Positions 63,472 through 64,000 of a DNA stretch of 64,000 nucleotides are shown here, piece after piece; the first letter of the stretch is position 1; every line of letters begins with the position of its first letter. Under the pieces are notes generated by a model. It saw only the letters and a program-made list of their open reading frames with translations. It searched no databases and had not been told where the DNA came from. Position numbers and translations under genes: made by a program. Origin of the DNA: Alphaproteobacteria bacterium (GTDB lineage: Bacteria; Pseudomonadota; Alphaproteobacteria; Rhizobiales; Xanthobacteraceae). The DNA lies in contig JBBCGH010000001.1 of assembly GCA_037200445.1 (NCBI GenBank), positions 558,001 to 622,000 of the forward strand, read 5' to 3'.

Positions 63472-64000
63472 TCAGCCTGCTCGGACAATGCGCCCAATAG
63501 ACTGGGGGTTCTCGCCGCGGCTCTTTCGCGCACTTTCCGTTTCATCAGCTCCGAACAGACGCGCGATTTGAGCGAGCTTATCCTCGTCGTCGGGAGAGAG
63601 GCTGCCGCGCGCGCCAAGGATCTGTTTGATCAGTGCGGAGGCCTGCTGCCGGATATCCCAATCGTCGGGAAGCATTGCCGGGATCGCCGCGAGAGCGGCA
63701 GCCTGGTCGATCACGAGCATGAAGAACTGCTCCCGCACCGTAGCCTTAAAATCCGAAAGCGACATCTCGCCGTGCGCTTCGCGGAGACGCCGCGCCATCT
63801 CGAAGCCGCGTTCGTCCATTGAACCGCGCGACATTCCTACGTAGAGAAGCCCGCGAATGATGGCCTCGCGTACTCCTCCTTCGGGAATACGCGCCTTGAT
63901 TTCGGCGATCCGCTGCTCGATCAGACGCTGATGGAGCGGATTCGCGGTCACCTTGCAGGCTGAATGCGCTCCGGCCGGATCGATGCCGAGCGCGGCCTGG
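63472..64000 (-). CDS. DUF3141 family protein, C-terminal part (partial)
   Basis: An open frame enters from the right edge and ends at TGA 63472 (about 175 codons). It includes HQRLIEQRIAEIKARIPEGG, REAIIRGLLYVGMSRGSMDE, ATVREQFFMLVIDQAAAL and IKQILGARGSLSPDDEDKLA, a helical region matching the C-terminal end of DUF3141 proteins, which are found near acetate kinase/phosphotransacetylase and polyhydroxyalkanoate genes. The N-terminal alpha/beta-hydrolase-like part lies outside the window. It converges with fabI at 42 bases. Confidence 0.65.
   Translation of the reverse strand, partial: QAALGIDPAGAHSACKVTANPLHQRLIEQRIAEIKARIPEGGVREAIIRGLLYVGMSRGSMDERGFEMARRLREAHGEMSLSDFKATVREQFFMLVIDQAAALAAIPAMLPDDWDIRQQASALIKQILGARGSLSPDDEDKLAQIARLFGADETESARKSRGENPQSIGRIVRAG

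Overview
The window is high-GC bacterial chromosome. Gene content and order point to an alphaproteobacterium of the order Hyphomicrobiales (Rhizobiales), probably close to Xanthobacteraceae or Nitrobacteraceae. The signs are a zapE-mdh-sucCDAB-lpd operon, an sdhCDAB operon, a mesaconyl-CoA hydratase of the ethylmalonyl-CoA type, the rplU-rpmA-obgE-proB and proA-nadD-rsfS-rlmH blocks, several Tat-exported enzymes, and many dispersed palindromic intergenic repeats. This placement is inferred from gene content; no alignment was run.

Layout. 0-2.7 kb is the N-terminal part of a very large repeat protein (minus strand, running off the left edge). 3-10.6 kb is accessory DNA followed by rlmH, rsfS, a uridine-kinase-like gene, nadD, a nucleotidyltransferase toxin-like pair and proA. 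The genes from proA to the kinase overlap one another end to end. 10.7-16.8 kb holds small membrane and exported proteins, priA and xerC. 16.9-31.5 kb is the TCA operon, read on the minus strand as zapE, mdh, sucC, a DUF559 gene, sucD, sucA, sucB, a small membrane protein and lpdA; two metal-transporter genes and a DUF1003 gene lie between zapE and mdh. 31.9-34.3 kb is a tandem family of five tiny exported proteins. 35-38.7 kb is the sdh operon with an embedded 44-residue basic protein. 38.9-49.1 kb is mixed metabolism: a LysR regulator, a Tat amidohydrolase, mesaconyl-CoA hydratase, leuB, two tandem Tat-exported fumarylacetoacetase-like proteins, and a glucose dehydrogenase/GH15 pair. 49.2-60.3 kb carries proB, a globin-type chemoreceptor, obgE, a phosphoesterase/cupredoxin/ECF sigma/anti-sigma set, paired EamA transporters, two acetyltransferases, a HIT protein, rpmA and rplU. 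60.5-64 kb carries an unusual ROK kinase, tRNA-Ser(CGA), fabI and the C-terminus of a DUF3141 protein.

The central metabolic genes cover 2-oxoglutarate to oxaloacetate: SucAB-Lpd, SucCD, SdhABCD and Mdh. Five genes (proA, a small unknown gene, priA, mdh and a HIT gene) carry single frameshifts. Three of these are normally indispensable or nearly so, so sequence error is the simplest explanation.

The observations most worth following up are a ROK kinase whose motifs occur in circularly permuted order; the five-gene family of tiny exported proteins with shuffled short motifs and cloned terminators; an AbiEii-like nucleotidyltransferase and an unrecognised 87-residue partner fused by overlap into proA-nadD; and a palindrome-flanked DUF559 endonuclease gene placed exactly between sucC and sucD.
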